Made by a program: the position numbers and the translations under genes. From Mycobacterium kyorinense (GTDB taxonomy: Bacteria; Actinomycetota; Actinomycetes; Mycobacteriales; Mycobacteriaceae), in assembly GCF_001672775.1 (NCBI RefSeq), contig NZ_LZKJ01000054.1:1-45718 (forward strand): a stretch of 45,718 nt of DNA. Reading direction: 5' to 3'. The notes beneath the pieces were generated by a model. The model was not told the DNA's origin. It saw only the letters and a list, made by a program, of their open reading frames with translations, and did not search any database. Shown here piece by piece: positions 27,550-38,144 of this stretch. Within the stretch, counting starts at the first letter, position 1. The number at the start of each line of letters is the position of its first letter.

Positions 27550-28893
27550 CGCGCTTTTTCTACTCAGCTCCGGACCCGACGGCAGCGTGGCCAACACCGG
27601 CCACGGCGCCGGGATCAGCGTCTGCGGTAGGCCAAGGTTACGTTCGGCATCGGCGTCGTGCACGGCGAACCGCACCCCGGTATCGGTCACCAAATATCGG
27701 GTGCCGGATTCGGCGTTGTCGCCGGACAGCGCCGTGGACCGGACATAGGCACTGCGACCGGGCGGAAGGTGCACGGCGTCGACCGCGGGTCCGGCCCCGT
27801 CCGCCTGCGACAAAACCACCGGCGTCTCGCCCGGCGGAACGGGCAGGCCGCCGGTGCCAAATGAGATCTCGACGCCACCCGACGCCGCGATGGCCCACCT
27901 CACACACAGCGTCGTATCGGCGGCGACCGGCGTCGACGCAAAGGGAAAGGTGGCCACCGGCAACTCGTTCACGGTCGCAATGCCGCGGAGGAGGTCGGGC
28001 GCCACCGAGATGATGGTGCGCGCGCCGTGCGCATCGGTGAGCCGTAGCAGATCCGCGGCAACCTGCCCGATGCGCTGAATCCCGCTGCTGAGCACGACAT
28101 ACAACTCGTCACCGCCGGCACGCGCTATGCGCAGCACACTGCCGACCGCGAATCCCGCTACCGGACCGGATTGGCCGCCGCGAGGAATCGGCGGCACGGC
28201 GATCGCCGGCGCCTCTGGAATGACATTCAGCAATGTGTGCGAAACAGACTGCGGCACAATGCCCTCCAACCGGAGAGCGCGCACGACGGCGGGGTCGGCG
28301 AGGTCGACAACCGCTCGACGCCCGGCGTACAGCAGATAGGTCGAGGCACCCGCGTCCGGCGTGACCAACACGGTCTGTGTCGCCGAAAGGCGATGTGCGG
28401 CCGTCTGCGCGGAGCCGACGATGATTGTGGTGCCGTCGTGGTCATCGCACACAGTCCATGATGTTTGGTCGGTCGGTAGCGGCGGGGCCAGGAATTGCGG
28501 AGCACCGGGAATTCCCATGACCGGGCCGCGTTTGGTGTGACTCAACACCGACTCCGATACCGGCTGCGGGTTGCCGGCGGTTGCCGTGACCAACCGCGCC
28601 GAGGCCAGGTTCAGCACCGGATGCACGATGTCGCCAACCCGGACATAGAGCGCTCCGGACTGTTGGCCCATCAGAATCGGCCCGTCGCCCAGCGAGGCCT
28701 GCGGGCGCAGCACGGCAAGCCCCGCGCAGACGGCAATCATTACGACGGCCAGCACAGCCCCGGTCGCCAAGGCCTGCGCCGGTGTACGGACCGCGTTGGC
28801 GGCGATGTCTCTGCCCACTAGGGCGCGTTCGAGGCGACGCAGCAGAAATCGGTACCCGCTGACGTGCAATCGGGTGGTTGCTCGTGACGCCAT
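27502..28893 (-). CDS. eccB4: ESX-4 membrane component EccB4
   Basis: Channel subunit with one transmembrane helix and a large periplasmic part, 463 residues. The N-terminal RATTRLHVSGYRFLLRRLERALV is the highly conserved EccB cytosolic segment; the transmembrane helix is about 42-62. The remainder holds repeat-like beta domains (GDIVHPVLNLASARLVTA; GIVPQSVSHTLLNVIPEAPA; SGTRYLVTDTGVRFAV). The start is ATG at 28893 because EccB proteins begin close to this motif; the open frame to 28944 adds only an arginine-rich run. It is encoded opposite to eccD4-mycP4, as in M. tuberculosis Rv3450c. No eccE follows. Confidence 0.94.
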   Translation of the reverse strand: MASRATTRLHVSGYRFLLRRLERALVGRDIAANAVRTPAQALATGAVLAVVMIAVCAGLAVLRPQASLGDGPILMGQQSGALYVRVGDIVHPVLNLASARLVTATAGNPQPVSESVLSHTKRGPVMGIPGAPQFLAPPLPTDQTSWTVCDDHDGTTIIVGSAQTAAHRLSATQTVLVTPDAGASTYLLYAGRRAVVDLADPAVVRALRLEGIVPQSVSHTLLNVIPEAPAIAVPPIPRGGQSGPVAGFAVGSVLRIARAGGDELYVVLSSGIQRIGQVAADLLRLTDAHGARTIISVAPDLLRGIATVNELPVATFPFASTPVAADTTLCVRWAIAASGGVEISFGTGGLPVPPGETPVVLSQADGAGPAVDAVHLPPGRSAYVRSTALSGDNAESGTRYLVTDTGVRFAVHDADAERNLGLPQTLIPAPWPVLATLPSGPELSRKSASVARDTVGGRSPGTP

Positions 28894-28984
28894 GTCGGCG
28901 TCACGATAGGCCGCCGAGCAGCGTTGCCGCGTCCGTCGATCCACAGCCGACGTTCGCCGAAATGAGGATTTGGCAGGCTACCGG

Positions 28985-28990
28985 TAATAT
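28985..28990 (+). promoter_or_regulatory. Leaderless -10 of the first cutinase gene
   Basis: TAATAT ends six bases before the GTG at 28997, so transcription would start on the start codon. The identical hexamer and spacing precede the second cutinase gene. Confidence 0.55.
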
Positions 28991-28996
28991 CTTCAC

Positions 28997-29731
28997 GTGC
29001 GCTACCACCAGATGAGTCAGCTGCCGTCCCGGTACCGGCGCTGCGCGAGCCTGAGCGCTGCGGTACTGGCTGCCGCCGCAACGGTGGTCGCGCCAAGCGT
29101 GTTCCCGGCCGGGGTCCCGTCGGCCGCAGCCGCCGACTGCCCCGATGCCGAGGTGATCTTCGCCCGTGGCACCGGCGAGCCGCGCGGCCTGGGACGCGTG
29201 GGTGATGCCCTGGTCGGCTCGCTGCGCCAGCAGACCGGGCTGAACATCGACACCTACGGCGTCAACTATCCGGCCGGCAAACTCCAGCTGGGCGGGGGCG
29301 ACGGCGCAAACGACACCATTTCGCGGGTCAAGAAGGTTGTGCAAGAGTGCCCCGACACCAAGATTGTGCTGGGCGGCTACTCGCAGGGCGCATCGGTGAT
29401 CGACATCGTCGCCGGAGTGCCGGTAGGCGGGGTTTCCTGGGGCAGCCCGTTGCCGCCTCAATACGTCGACAACATCGCGGCGGTGGCCACCTTCGGCAAC
29501 ATCGTCGGCCGGTCTGGCACCCCGCTGTCCAGCCAGAGCGCGCTGCTCGGATCGAAGACCATCGACCTGTGCAACCCCGGCGACCCGATCTGCCACGCCG
29601 GTCCCGGTAACGAGTGGAGCGACCACACCGACGGCTATGTGCCCACCTACACCACCCAGGCCGCGACGTTCATCGCTGCCAAGCTGCTGGTCGGGGAGCC
29701 ACACATGCAATACGGCGTGCACATCAATTAG
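28997..29731 (+). CDS. cut3: Secreted cutinase-like esterase (Culp3, Rv3451-like)
   Basis: 244-residue exported serine esterase. A basic N-terminus and hydrophobic core ([19 protein letters not shown]) with AAAAD near 43-47 give a Sec signal cleaved before about Asp47/Cys48. The mature enzyme has [10 protein letters not shown] (oxyanion loop, 55-64), the nucleophile S129 in GGYSQGA, acid D196 in NPGDPIC and base H210 in SDHTDGYVP. Cysteines 48/118 and 192/199 fit the two cutinase disulfides. Substrates in this family are lipid esters or short esters. GTG at 28997 is supported by the leaderless -10; ATG 29012 is an alternative. Divergent from eccB4. Confidence 0.9.
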   Translation: MRYHQMSQLPSRYRRCASLSAAVLAAAATVVAPSVFPAGVPSAAAADCPDAEVIFARGTGEPRGLGRVGDALVGSLRQQTGLNIDTYGVNYPAGKLQLGGGDGANDTISRVKKVVQECPDTKIVLGGYSQGASVIDIVAGVPVGGVSWGSPLPPQYVDNIAAVATFGNIVGRSGTPLSSQSALLGSKTIDLCNPGDPICHAGPGNEWSDHTDGYVPTYTTQAATFIAAKLLVGEPHMQYGVHIN

Positions 29732-29737
29732 AACGGC

Positions 29738-29743
29738 TAATAT
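29738..29743 (+). promoter_or_regulatory. Leaderless -10 of the second cutinase gene
   Basis: TAATAT ends six bases before the GTG at 29750, exactly as for the first cutinase gene. It gives this gene its own promoter although only 18 bases separate the two coding regions. Confidence 0.55.
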
Positions 29744-29749
29744 CGTGCC

Positions 29750-30415
29750 GTGAGCATTCTCTCGGTGGATCCACGGCCCCTCGTCGTTGCGGTGTTGCTC
29801 GCGGCGGCCGCGCTGGTAAGTGCACCGCCGCCGGCGGCCACCGCGGCATCCTGCTCGGACGCCCAACTGGTGTTCGCTCGTGGCCGGCTGGAGCCGCCCG
29901 GCGCCGGCCAGATCGGTACCGCATTGCTCAGCGCGCTGCGGTCGAGGGTCCCGGACAAGAACATCGGCTTGTATGCCGTCAACTACGCCGCCAACACCGA
30001 TGTTCAACGGGGCGCCAACGATATGAGCGGGCACGTTCAGTACATGGCCGACAACTGCCCCGACACGCGGCTCGTGCTCGGCGGCTACTCGCTGGGTGCT
30101 GCGGTCACCGATGTGGTGCTGGCCGTTCCGACCGCCATTTTCGGGTTCAGCAATCCGCTTCCAGCGGGCACCGACGAACACGTCGCCGCGGTGGCGCTAT
30201 TCGGCAACGGAAGCCAATGGGTCGGGCCGATCACGAACTTCAACCCGATCTACAACGACCGAACCATCGAGCTGTGTCACGGCGCCGATCCGATCTGTAA
30301 TCCGGCCGACCCCAATACCTGGCGGACCAACTGGCCTGAACACATGGCGCCCGCCTACATCAAGGCGGGCATGGTCAATCAGGCCGCCGATTTCGTCGCG
30401 GACCGGTTGCGCTAA
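29750..30415 (+). CDS. cut4: Secreted cutinase-like esterase (Culp4, Rv3452-like)
   Basis: 221-residue paralogue of the preceding gene. The signal peptide is about residues 8-33 (LVVAVLLAAAALVSA ... ATAAS). The triad is S114 (GGYSLGA), D180 (GADPIC) and H198 (WPEHMAPAY). The oxyanion loop reads FARGRLEPPG, with arginine where the upstream copy has threonine, which may change substrate use. There are four conserved cysteines, as in the family. Convergent with truA, nine bases between the stops. The start is the GTG at 29750 with a leaderless -10. Confidence 0.88.
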   Translation: MSILSVDPRPLVVAVLLAAAALVSAPPPAATAASCSDAQLVFARGRLEPPGAGQIGTALLSALRSRVPDKNIGLYAVNYAANTDVQRGANDMSGHVQYMADNCPDTRLVLGGYSLGAAVTDVVLAVPTAIFGFSNPLPAGTDEHVAAVALFGNGSQWVGPITNFNPIYNDRTIELCHGADPICNPADPNTWRTNWPEHMAPAYIKAGMVNQAADFVADRLR

Positions 30416-30424
30416 CCGGAAACT

Positions 30425-31294
30425 TCAGTCACGCGACCGGAGATCGCGAGTCACCAGCGAGCGCGCCGCCAATTGGTCGTCCGGCGGGTAATCCACGCCG
30501 ACCAACGTCAACCCGCGCGCCGGCGCGGCCGCGAAGTCGCTGGACCGGTGCGTAGCGGTGAGCAGATCACGGCACCACGCGGCGCCGCGCCGGTGTTCGC
30601 CGACGGCCAGCAGCGCCCCAACCAACGAGCGCACCATCGACCAGCAGAACGCGTCGGCGGTGACGTGCGCGGTGACCAGTTCGCCCTCGCGTGACCAGTC
30701 CAGCCGCTGCAGATCCCGAATAGTGGTGGCGCCGTCACGGTGACGACAGAACGCGGCAAAGTCGTGCAATCCCAACAACTCCCGCGACGCCGCGGCCATC
30801 GCCTCCACATCCAAAACCCGCGGCCACCCCGTCACGTAACGGGCCTGGTGCGGCTCCGCCCCGTAGGGCGCGGTCGACAGCCGATAAATGTAATGGCGGC
30901 GTAGCGCAGAAAAGCGGGCATCGAAAGCCGCCGGCGCCCGGATGATTCGGCGGATACGAACGTCGGCGGGTACCAGCCGGCCGAGTCGCCGCAGCAGCGG
31001 CAAAAACTCCGGTTCAGCCGGCCGCGGCGAGCGTGGATAGGCGTTGGGTAGCGCATCGACGGGGACATCGGCATGGGCCACCTGGCCGGTGGCGTGCACG
31101 CCGGTGTCGGTGCGTCCGGCCGCACGCAGCCGCACCGGCGTGCGGAACACCGTCGACAACGCCTCGTTGAGAACACCTGCGACGGTGCGCTGACCCTCCT
31201 GCACCGCCCAGCCCGCGAATTCCGTTCCGTCGTAGGCGATATCGAGCCGAAGACGAACGTGCCCGCCACCGGCGTCGATGGCGGGCCCGTCCAC
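30425..31294 (-). CDS. truA: tRNA pseudouridine38-40 synthase
   Basis: Isomerises uridines 38-40 in the anticodon stem of many tRNAs; cytosolic. Landmarks are [37 protein letters not shown] with the catalytic aspartate, [26 protein letters not shown] and [19 protein letters not shown]. From GTG 31294 the protein has 289 residues; the frame is open to 31375, overlapping the rplQ end, and homologues vary here, so the start is not certain. It lies seven bases after the rplQ stop and is probably the last gene of the ribosomal operon. Equivalent of Rv3455c. Confidence 0.95.
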   Translation of the reverse strand: MDGPAIDAGGGHVRLRLDIAYDGTEFAGWAVQEGQRTVAGVLNEALSTVFRTPVRLRAAGRTDTGVHATGQVAHADVPVDALPNAYPRSPRPAEPEFLPLLRRLGRLVPADVRIRRIIRAPAAFDARFSALRRHYIYRLSTAPYGAEPHQARYVTGWPRVLDVEAMAAASRELLGLHDFAAFCRHRDGATTIRDLQRLDWSREGELVTAHVTADAFCWSMVRSLVGALLAVGEHRRGAAWCRDLLTATHRSSDFAAAPARGLTLVGVDYPPDDQLAARSLVTRDLRSRD

Positions 31295-31301
31295 GGGACT
31301 G

Positions 31302-31886
31302 TCAGGACTCGTCGGAGTCAGCCTTGGCTTCCTCGTCGTCGTCCGCCGCAGCGTCGGTGGCTTCCTCGGCGGCACCGCTGTCAGTGGCTTCGGCTTCCGC
31401 CACCTCCTCGGCTTCCGGCCCGACCGTCGCCTCCGGCTCGACAGCGGCCTGCGGCGCGGCCGCGGCAGCCGCGGGCGCTGCCTTGGAACCGGCTGCCCGA
31501 CGGGCCCGGTTGGCCTCCGAGGTCACCGTCTTCTCCTGCACCAGCTCAATCACCGCCATCGGAGCGTTATCGCCTTTGCGCGCCTCGACTTTGATGATGC
31601 GGGTGTACCCACCGTTGCGGTCGGCGAAGTGCGGTCCGATCTCGGCGAACAAGGTGTGCACCACGTCCTTGTCGCGGATCTTCTTGAGCACCTCGCGCCG
31701 ATTGTGCAGCGTGCCCTTCTTGGCGTGGGTGATCAGCTTCTCGGCGTAGGGCCGCAGTGCCCGCGCCTTGGGCTCGGTGGTCTTGATCCGGCCATGCTCG
31801 AACAGCGCCGTGGCGAGGTTGGCCAGTATCGCCTTCTGATGCGACGACGACCCGCCGAGACGAGGCCCCTTGGTGGGCTTAGGCAT
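31302..31886 (-). CDS. rplQ: 50S ribosomal protein L17 (bL17) with acidic tail
   Basis: 194 residues. The normal L17 core takes up about 1-118 ([59 protein letters not shown]). A mycobacterial C-terminal extension of about 75 residues follows, alanine-rich and then strongly acidic, ending AKADSDES. The tail is low-complexity and probably disordered. It is 27 bases downstream of rpoA. Confidence 0.97.
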   Translation of the reverse strand: MPKPTKGPRLGGSSSHQKAILANLATALFEHGRIKTTEPKARALRPYAEKLITHAKKGTLHNRREVLKKIRDKDVVHTLFAEIGPHFADRNGGYTRIIKVEARKGDNAPMAVIELVQEKTVTSEANRARRAAGSKAAPAAAAAAPQAAVEPEATVGPEAEEVAEAEATDSGAAEEATDAAADDDEEAKADSDES

Positions 31887-31913
31887 TGCTGACTCCTTGT
31901 TTGGTACCGACTG

Positions 31914-32984
<1,071 letters not shown>

Positions 32985-33014
32985 CTATTTGATGCCGCTT
33001 TGTTTCTCCCGCGC

Positions 33015-33055
33015 CGACCCGCTTCGCCCGGCTTCGCCGTGCTTGCAATCGCCGC
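33015..33055. repeat. Intergenic repeat, copy B, between rpsD and rpoA
   Basis: Matches 10169-10209 in 33 of 41 bases in the same orientation (shared blocks CGACCCGC, GCCCGG, CGCCG, GCTTGC and ATCGCCGC). It is part of the untranslated spacer ahead of rpoA. Confidence 0.45.
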
Positions 33056-33061
33056 AGGTGT

Positions 33062-33081
33062 CCTGCACCGGCCGGTGCAGG
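33062..33081 (-). terminator. 20-base palindrome just after rpsD
   Basis: CCTGCACCGGCCGGTGCAGG is a perfect palindrome that starts two bases past the rpsD stop. In RNA it gives an 8-bp stem with a GGCC loop and no U-tract. It may be a partial terminator or a processing or attenuation site that adjusts rpoA-rplQ relative to the ribosomal genes upstream. Confidence 0.5.
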
Positions 33082-33083
33082 TA

Positions 33084-33689
33084 CTACTTCGAGTAGAACT
33101 CGACGATCAGCTGCTCCGTGAGCGGAACGTCGATCTGCGCCCGCTCGGGCAGTTGGTGGACCAGGATGCGTTGCCGCTCCCCGACCACCTGAAGCCAGCT
33201 GGGGATCGGACGGTCGCCGGCGGTTTCCCGCGCGATCTGGAACGGCAACGTGTTCAGCGACTTGTCTTTCACGTCGATGATGTCGTACTGCGACACCCGG
33301 TAGCTGGGCACGTTCACCTTCACGCCGTTGACGGTGAAGTGGCCGTGGCTGACCAGTTGGCGAGCCATTCGACGGGTCCGGGCCAGCCCGGCGCGGTAAA
33401 CCACGTTGTCGAGCCGGCTTTCCAGGATGCGCAGCAGCTCATCGCCGGTCTTGCCACCGCGGCGAACCGCTTCCTCGTAGTAGCGGCGGAACTGCTTCTC
33501 CATCACGCCGTAGGTGAAGCGGGCCTTCTGCTTCTCCTGCAGCTGCAGCCGGAATTCGCTTTCCTTGATCCGCGCGCGGCCGTGCTGGCCGGGCGGGTAG
33601 GGACGCTTCTCGAATGCCTGGTCACCACCGACCAGGTCGACGCCCAAGCGGCGCGACTTGCGGGTGGCGGGTCCGGTGTAACGAGCCAT
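33084..33689 (-). CDS. rpsD: 30S ribosomal protein S4 (uS4)
   Basis: Primary 16S rRNA-binding assembly protein, 201 residues, normal length. MARYTGPATRKSRRLGVDL at the start, QLQEKQKARFTYGVMEKQFRRYY, and the S4 RNA-binding domain LDNVVYRAGLARTRRMARQL-VSHGHFTVNG. It ends IVEFYSK. It lies 15 bases after rpsK. Confidence 0.98.
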   Translation of the reverse strand: MARYTGPATRKSRRLGVDLVGGDQAFEKRPYPPGQHGRARIKESEFRLQLQEKQKARFTYGVMEKQFRRYYEEAVRRGGKTGDELLRILESRLDNVVYRAGLARTRRMARQLVSHGHFTVNGVKVNVPSYRVSQYDIIDVKDKSLNTLPFQIARETAGDRPIPSWLQVVGERQRILVHQLPERAQIDVPLTEQLIVEFYSK

Positions 33690-33704
33690 GGGTTGTTTCT
33701 CCTC

Positions 33705-34121
33705 CTAGACCCGGCGGCGCTTGGGCGGACGGACACCGTTGTGCGGCTGCGGGGTGACGTCGGAGATCGCACCGACCTCCAGACCCGCCGCCTGCAATGA
33801 CCGGATGGCGGTCTCGCGACCCGAACCGGGGCCCTTCACGAACACGTCGACCTTCTTCACGCCATGCTCCTGGGCTTTGCGCGCGGCGTTCTCGGCGGCC
33901 AGCTGCGCAGCGAACGGCGTCGACTTACGCGACCCCTTGAAGCCGACGTGACCCGACGATGCCCAGGCGATCACGTTGCCCTGCGGGTCGGTGATCGTCA
34001 CGATCGTGTTGTTGAAGGTGCTCTTGATGTGGGCGGCGCCGTGCGGGACGTTCTTCTTCTCCCGGCGACGGGTCTTCTGCCCCTTCTTCGGGGCGGACGC
34101 TGCCTTCTTGGCTGGTGGCAT
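33705..34121 (-). CDS. rpsK: 30S ribosomal protein S11 (uS11)
   Basis: 138 residues. Basic N-terminus, then [62 protein letters not shown] and the invariant [13 protein letters not shown] end. Part of the platform of the small subunit near the E site. Six bases after rpsM. Confidence 0.98.
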   Translation of the reverse strand: MPPAKKAASAPKKGQKTRRREKKNVPHGAAHIKSTFNNTIVTITDPQGNVIAWASSGHVGFKGSRKSTPFAAQLAAENAARKAQEHGVKKVDVFVKGPGSGRETAIRSLQAAGLEVGAISDVTPQPHNGVRPPKRRRV

Positions 34122-34127
34122 GGCTGA

Positions 34128-34502
34128 TTACCTGGCCTTCTTCTTGCCGGCGATAGTGCGCTTGGGCCCCTTGCGGGTGCGCGCATTGGTCTTGGTCCGC
34201 TGGCCACGCACCGGCAGACCGCGGCGGTGACGCAGGCCCTGGTAGCAGCCGATCTCGATCTTGCGGCGAATGTCTGCCTGCACCTCGCGGCGCAAATCTC
34301 CCTCAACCCGCAGATTGCCTTCGATGTAGTCACGCAGGTGGGCCAACTGATCGTCAGTCAGGTCCTTGCTGCGCAGATCCTTGTCGATGCCGGTGGCGGC
34401 CAGGATCTCGTTCGATCGGGTACGGCCGATGCCGTAGATGTAGGTCAGCGCGACCTCCATGCGCTTATCGCGCGGCAGGTCGACGCCCACAAGTCGAGCC
34501 AT
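34128..34502 (-). CDS. rpsM: 30S ribosomal protein S13 (uS13)
   Basis: 124 residues, usual length. [26 protein letters not shown], then [25 protein letters not shown] and the basic tail that contacts P-site tRNA. Preceded by a 181-base non-coding gap. Confidence 0.98.
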   Translation of the reverse strand: MARLVGVDLPRDKRMEVALTYIYGIGRTRSNEILAATGIDKDLRSKDLTDDQLAHLRDYIEGNLRVEGDLRREVQADIRRKIEIGCYQGLRHRRGLPVRGQRTKTNARTRKGPKRTIAGKKKAR

Positions 34503-34596
34503 GGGGCATGCCCTCTTTCGTCTTCGTGACGGAGGTTCTGATCCCAGTCCGTTCCCGGCTGACTGCTCCGGGGCCCGGCCTCCGTTCCGGGCGTGG

Positions 34597-34617
34597 ATGA
34601 GCGGCCTATCCGCTCAT
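34597..34617 (-). promoter_or_regulatory. Hairpin in the rpmJ-rpsM spacer
   Basis: ATGAGCGG / CCGCTCAT form a perfect 8-bp stem with a 5-base loop in the 181-base gap 34503-34683. The gap is long for this operon and contains other GC-rich inverted pieces (GGGGCCCGG nearby). It may be an RNA leader regulating rpsM-rpsK-rpsD; no promoter was confidently found. Confidence 0.4.
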
Positions 34618-34683
34618 TGGTGCTGGGAGGTCTGCATTCAGTTGTTAGGGCGCCGCGCTTGCGACTCAGGCTTATATGTCCGG

Positions 34684-34797
34684 CTAGCCTTGGCGCTGCT
34701 TGTGGCGCGGATCGGAGCAGATCACCATGACCCGCCCGTGCCGGCGGATCACCCTGCACTTGTCGCAGATCGGCTTGACGCTCGGGTTCACCTTCAC
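34684..34797 (-). CDS. rpmJ: 50S ribosomal protein L36 (bL36)
   Basis: 37-residue protein. It reads [18 protein letters not shown], then [18 protein letters not shown]. Three cysteines and one histidine (C-x2-C ... C-x4-H) form a zinc ribbon, so this is the zinc-binding form. GTG start at 34797. It lies 49 bases after infA. Confidence 0.97.
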
Positions 34798-34846
34798 GGC
34801 TGTTTCGATCCTGTTCTGTCTTCTCGCTGGTAGCGGTCGGGCTTTA

Positions 34847-35068
34847 TCACTTGTATCGGTACACGATGCGGCCCCGCGACAGGTCGTAGGGAGACAACTC
34901 CACTACCACCCGGTCCTCGGGCAGGATGCGGATGTAGTGCTGCCGCATCTTGCCGCTGATGTGGGCGAGCACCTTGTGGCCGTTTTCCAGCTCAATGCGA
35001 AACATCGCATTGGGCAGCGGCTCGACCACGCGGCCCTCGACCTCGATGGCACCGTCCTTCTTGGCCAT
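34847..35068 (-). CDS. infA: Translation initiation factor IF-1
   Basis: 73-residue OB-fold protein that blocks the ribosomal A site during initiation. [57 protein letters not shown] and GRIVYRYK are all canonical. ATG at 35068 with GGAAGG upstream; the longer frame to 35422 is leader sequence. First gene of the infA-rpmJ-rpsM-rpsK-rpsD-rpoA-rplQ(-truA) cluster. Confidence 0.98.
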
Positions 35069-35227
35069 AACCTTCCAGAGATCCTCGTCCTTGTTTTCAT
35101 CCGGGTGTGCACCCGAATCGGCGCAGCATTCGCTCGACTTGAAACGTGAGCCGGTGTCAGGAAAATTCCGGAAATTCCTAGGACTGGGCACGCAAAAAAG
35201 CCGGCGCGGATGACGCACCGTTGCTCC

Positions 35228-35255
35228 ACGATACTCGCTCATTCGCCCTGGCCAA
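35228..35255 (-). promoter_or_regulatory. Candidate infA promoter
   Basis: On the minus strand TTGGCC (35255-35250) and TATCGT (35233-35228) are spaced 16 bases. This gives a leader of about 155 bases with two notable dyads: CGGGTG/CACCCG at 35102-35115, and back-to-back GGAAAATTCC and GGAAATTCC at 35160-35178. The whole divergent gap 35069-35350 holds no gene. Confidence 0.45.
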
Positions 35256-35350
35256 AATCGCTGTGGGAGGAATCCTGCCGTCCTCCGTGGGCCGGGCGGG
35301 GCCGCGCTGTCAGCAGGAATAGCGACCTCGGACCGCAGGTTGGAGCCACC

Positions 35351-36199
35351 ATGACTGATGCAGCAAGCAAGCCCAACCTCGGTCGTTTCGGATCCTTCGG
35401 TCGCGGCGTCACCCCACAGCAAGCCAGGGAGATCGAGGCGCTGGGCTACGGCGCCGTCTGGGTCGGCGGCTCACCGCCGGCCGAGTTGGAGTGGGTGGAA
35501 CCCATCCTCGAACAGACCACCACGCTGCAGGTGGCCACCGGCATCGTCAATATCTGGTCGGCGCCGGCCAAGCCGGTGGCCGAGTCGTTTCACCGCATCG
35601 ACCAGGCCTACCCGGGCCGCTTTCTGCTGGGTATCGGCGTCGGCCACCCCGAAGCGATCAGCGAATACCGCAAGCCCTACGACGCGCTGGTGGAATACCT
35701 GGACCGCCTCGACGACTATGGGGTGCCGGCCGAGCGTCGGGTGGTGGCCGCGCTGGGCCCGCGAGTCTTGAAGCTCTCCGCACAGCGCAGCGCCGGTGCG
35801 CACCCGTACCTGACCACCCCGGAACACACCGCGCAGGCCCGCGAGCTGCTGGGCCCGTCGGCGCTGCTGGCACCCGAGCACAAAGTGGTGCTGACCACGG
35901 ATGCCGATAGCGCACGAGCCGTCGGCCGCAAGGCGCTGGACATCTACCTCAACCTGGCCAACTACTTGAACAATTGGAAACGGCTCGGGTTCACCGACGA
36001 CGACATCACCCGCCCGGGCAGCGACCGCCTGCTCGATGCCTTGGTCGCCTACGGCACCACGGAGGCGATCGCGGCGCGGATCAACGAGCACGTCACCGCC
36101 GGCGCTGACCACGTCGCTATCCAAGTGCTGACTCGACCTGACAAGCTGGTACCGGCGCTGACCGAACTGGCGGGCGCGCTAGAACTGAACCCCACCTGA
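35351..36199 (+). CDS. F420-dependent LLM-class oxidoreductase, copy 1
   Basis: 282-residue TIM-barrel protein of the luciferase-like group, of the type of Rv3463. Visible blocks are [92 protein letters not shown] and [13 protein letters not shown]420 use is inferred from the family; the substrate is unknown. ATG at 35351 with GGAG eight to five bases upstream. The next gene is a close paralogue 31 bases on. Confidence 0.88.
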
Positions 36200-36230
36200 G
36201 CGCGGCGAAAGACCCACGATAAGGACGCAG

Positions 36231-37091
36231 ATGACCGAGGCCGTTTCCCTCAAACCCGACCTGGGCCGCTACGGCGTGTGGTTGGGCACCCGCAACATCT
36301 CCCCCGACCTGGCCCGCGACATCGAAGCGCTGGGCTATGGCGCGGCGTGGATCGGTGGATCACCGGACGCCGATTTGTCCTGGGTGGAGCCCGCGCTCGC
36401 GCAGACCACCTCGCTGCAACTGGCCACCGGGATCGTCAACATCTGGTCATCGCCGGCAGCGGCCGTCGCCGAGTCCTACCAGCGCATCGAAAAGGCTTAC
36501 CCGGGACGGTTTTTGCTCGGCATCGGGGTGGGACACCCGGAACACAGTCAGCAGTACGAAAAGCCCTACGACGCGCTGGTGAGCTATCTCGACGAACTCG
36601 ACGCCGCAACGGTGCCCACCAGTCGGCGGGTGCTCGCAGCGCTGGGCCCGAAAGTGCTCGGCCTGGCGGCGCAGCGAAGCGCCGGCGCTCACCCGTATCT
36701 GACCACGCCCGAGCACACCGCGCAGGCCCGCGAGCTGGTGGGCAATACGGTGTTTTTGGCGCCCGAACACAAGGTGGTGTGGACCGCTGACGCCGAGGAA
36801 GCCCGCCGGGTCGGCCGCAAGAGCGTCGGCTTCTACCTCGGGCTGAGCAACTACGTGAACAACTGGCACCGGCTCGGATTCACCGAGAAAGACGTCCGCG
36901 AGCCCGGCAGCGACAAACTGATCGATGCTGTGGTCGCCCACGGCTCCCCGGACGCCATCGCCGCGCGGCTCGACGAGCATCTGCAGGCCGGTGCCGACCA
37001 CGTGGCGATCCAGATACTGACGCGGCCCGAGCAGCTGCTCGAAGCGCTGACCGGACTTGCCGCAGCGCTTGGCTTGACTGCCCGCGCCTAG
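36231..37091 (+). CDS. F420-dependent LLM-class oxidoreductase, copy 2
   Basis: 286-residue tandem paralogue of the previous gene; the two proteins align without gaps over most of their length and share blocks such as [35 protein letters not shown] and [14 protein letters not shown]. Differences concentrate near the N-terminal loop ([10 protein letters not shown] versus VWLGTRNISPD) and the mid barrel. ATG at 36231 preceded by AAGGACG. M. tuberculosis has, as I recall, one gene here (Rv3463). Confidence 0.88.
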   Translation: MTEAVSLKPDLGRYGVWLGTRNISPDLARDIEALGYGAAWIGGSPDADLSWVEPALAQTTSLQLATGIVNIWSSPAAAVAESYQRIEKAYPGRFLLGIGVGHPEHSQQYEKPYDALVSYLDELDAATVPTSRRVLAALGPKVLGLAAQRSAGAHPYLTTPEHTAQARELVGNTVFLAPEHKVVWTADAEEARRVGRKSVGFYLGLSNYVNNWHRLGFTEKDVREPGSDKLIDAVVAHGSPDAIAARLDEHLQAGADHVAIQILTRPEQLLEALTGLAAALGLTARA

Positions 37092-37100
37092 GCAGCGGGC
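37080..37100 (+). terminator. Hairpin over the stop of LLM copy 2
   Basis: GCCCGC (37080-37085) pairs with GCGGGC (37095-37100) around GCCTAGGCA, which is itself nearly palindromic and contains the stop codon. It lies between the LLM pair and the leaderless rmlB promoter. No U-tract. Confidence 0.35.
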
Positions 37101-37135
37101 CTCACCGGCTGCGCACCACGGCGTGGTTGCTCGGT

Positions 37136-38143
<1,008 letters not shown>

Positions 38144-38144
38144 C

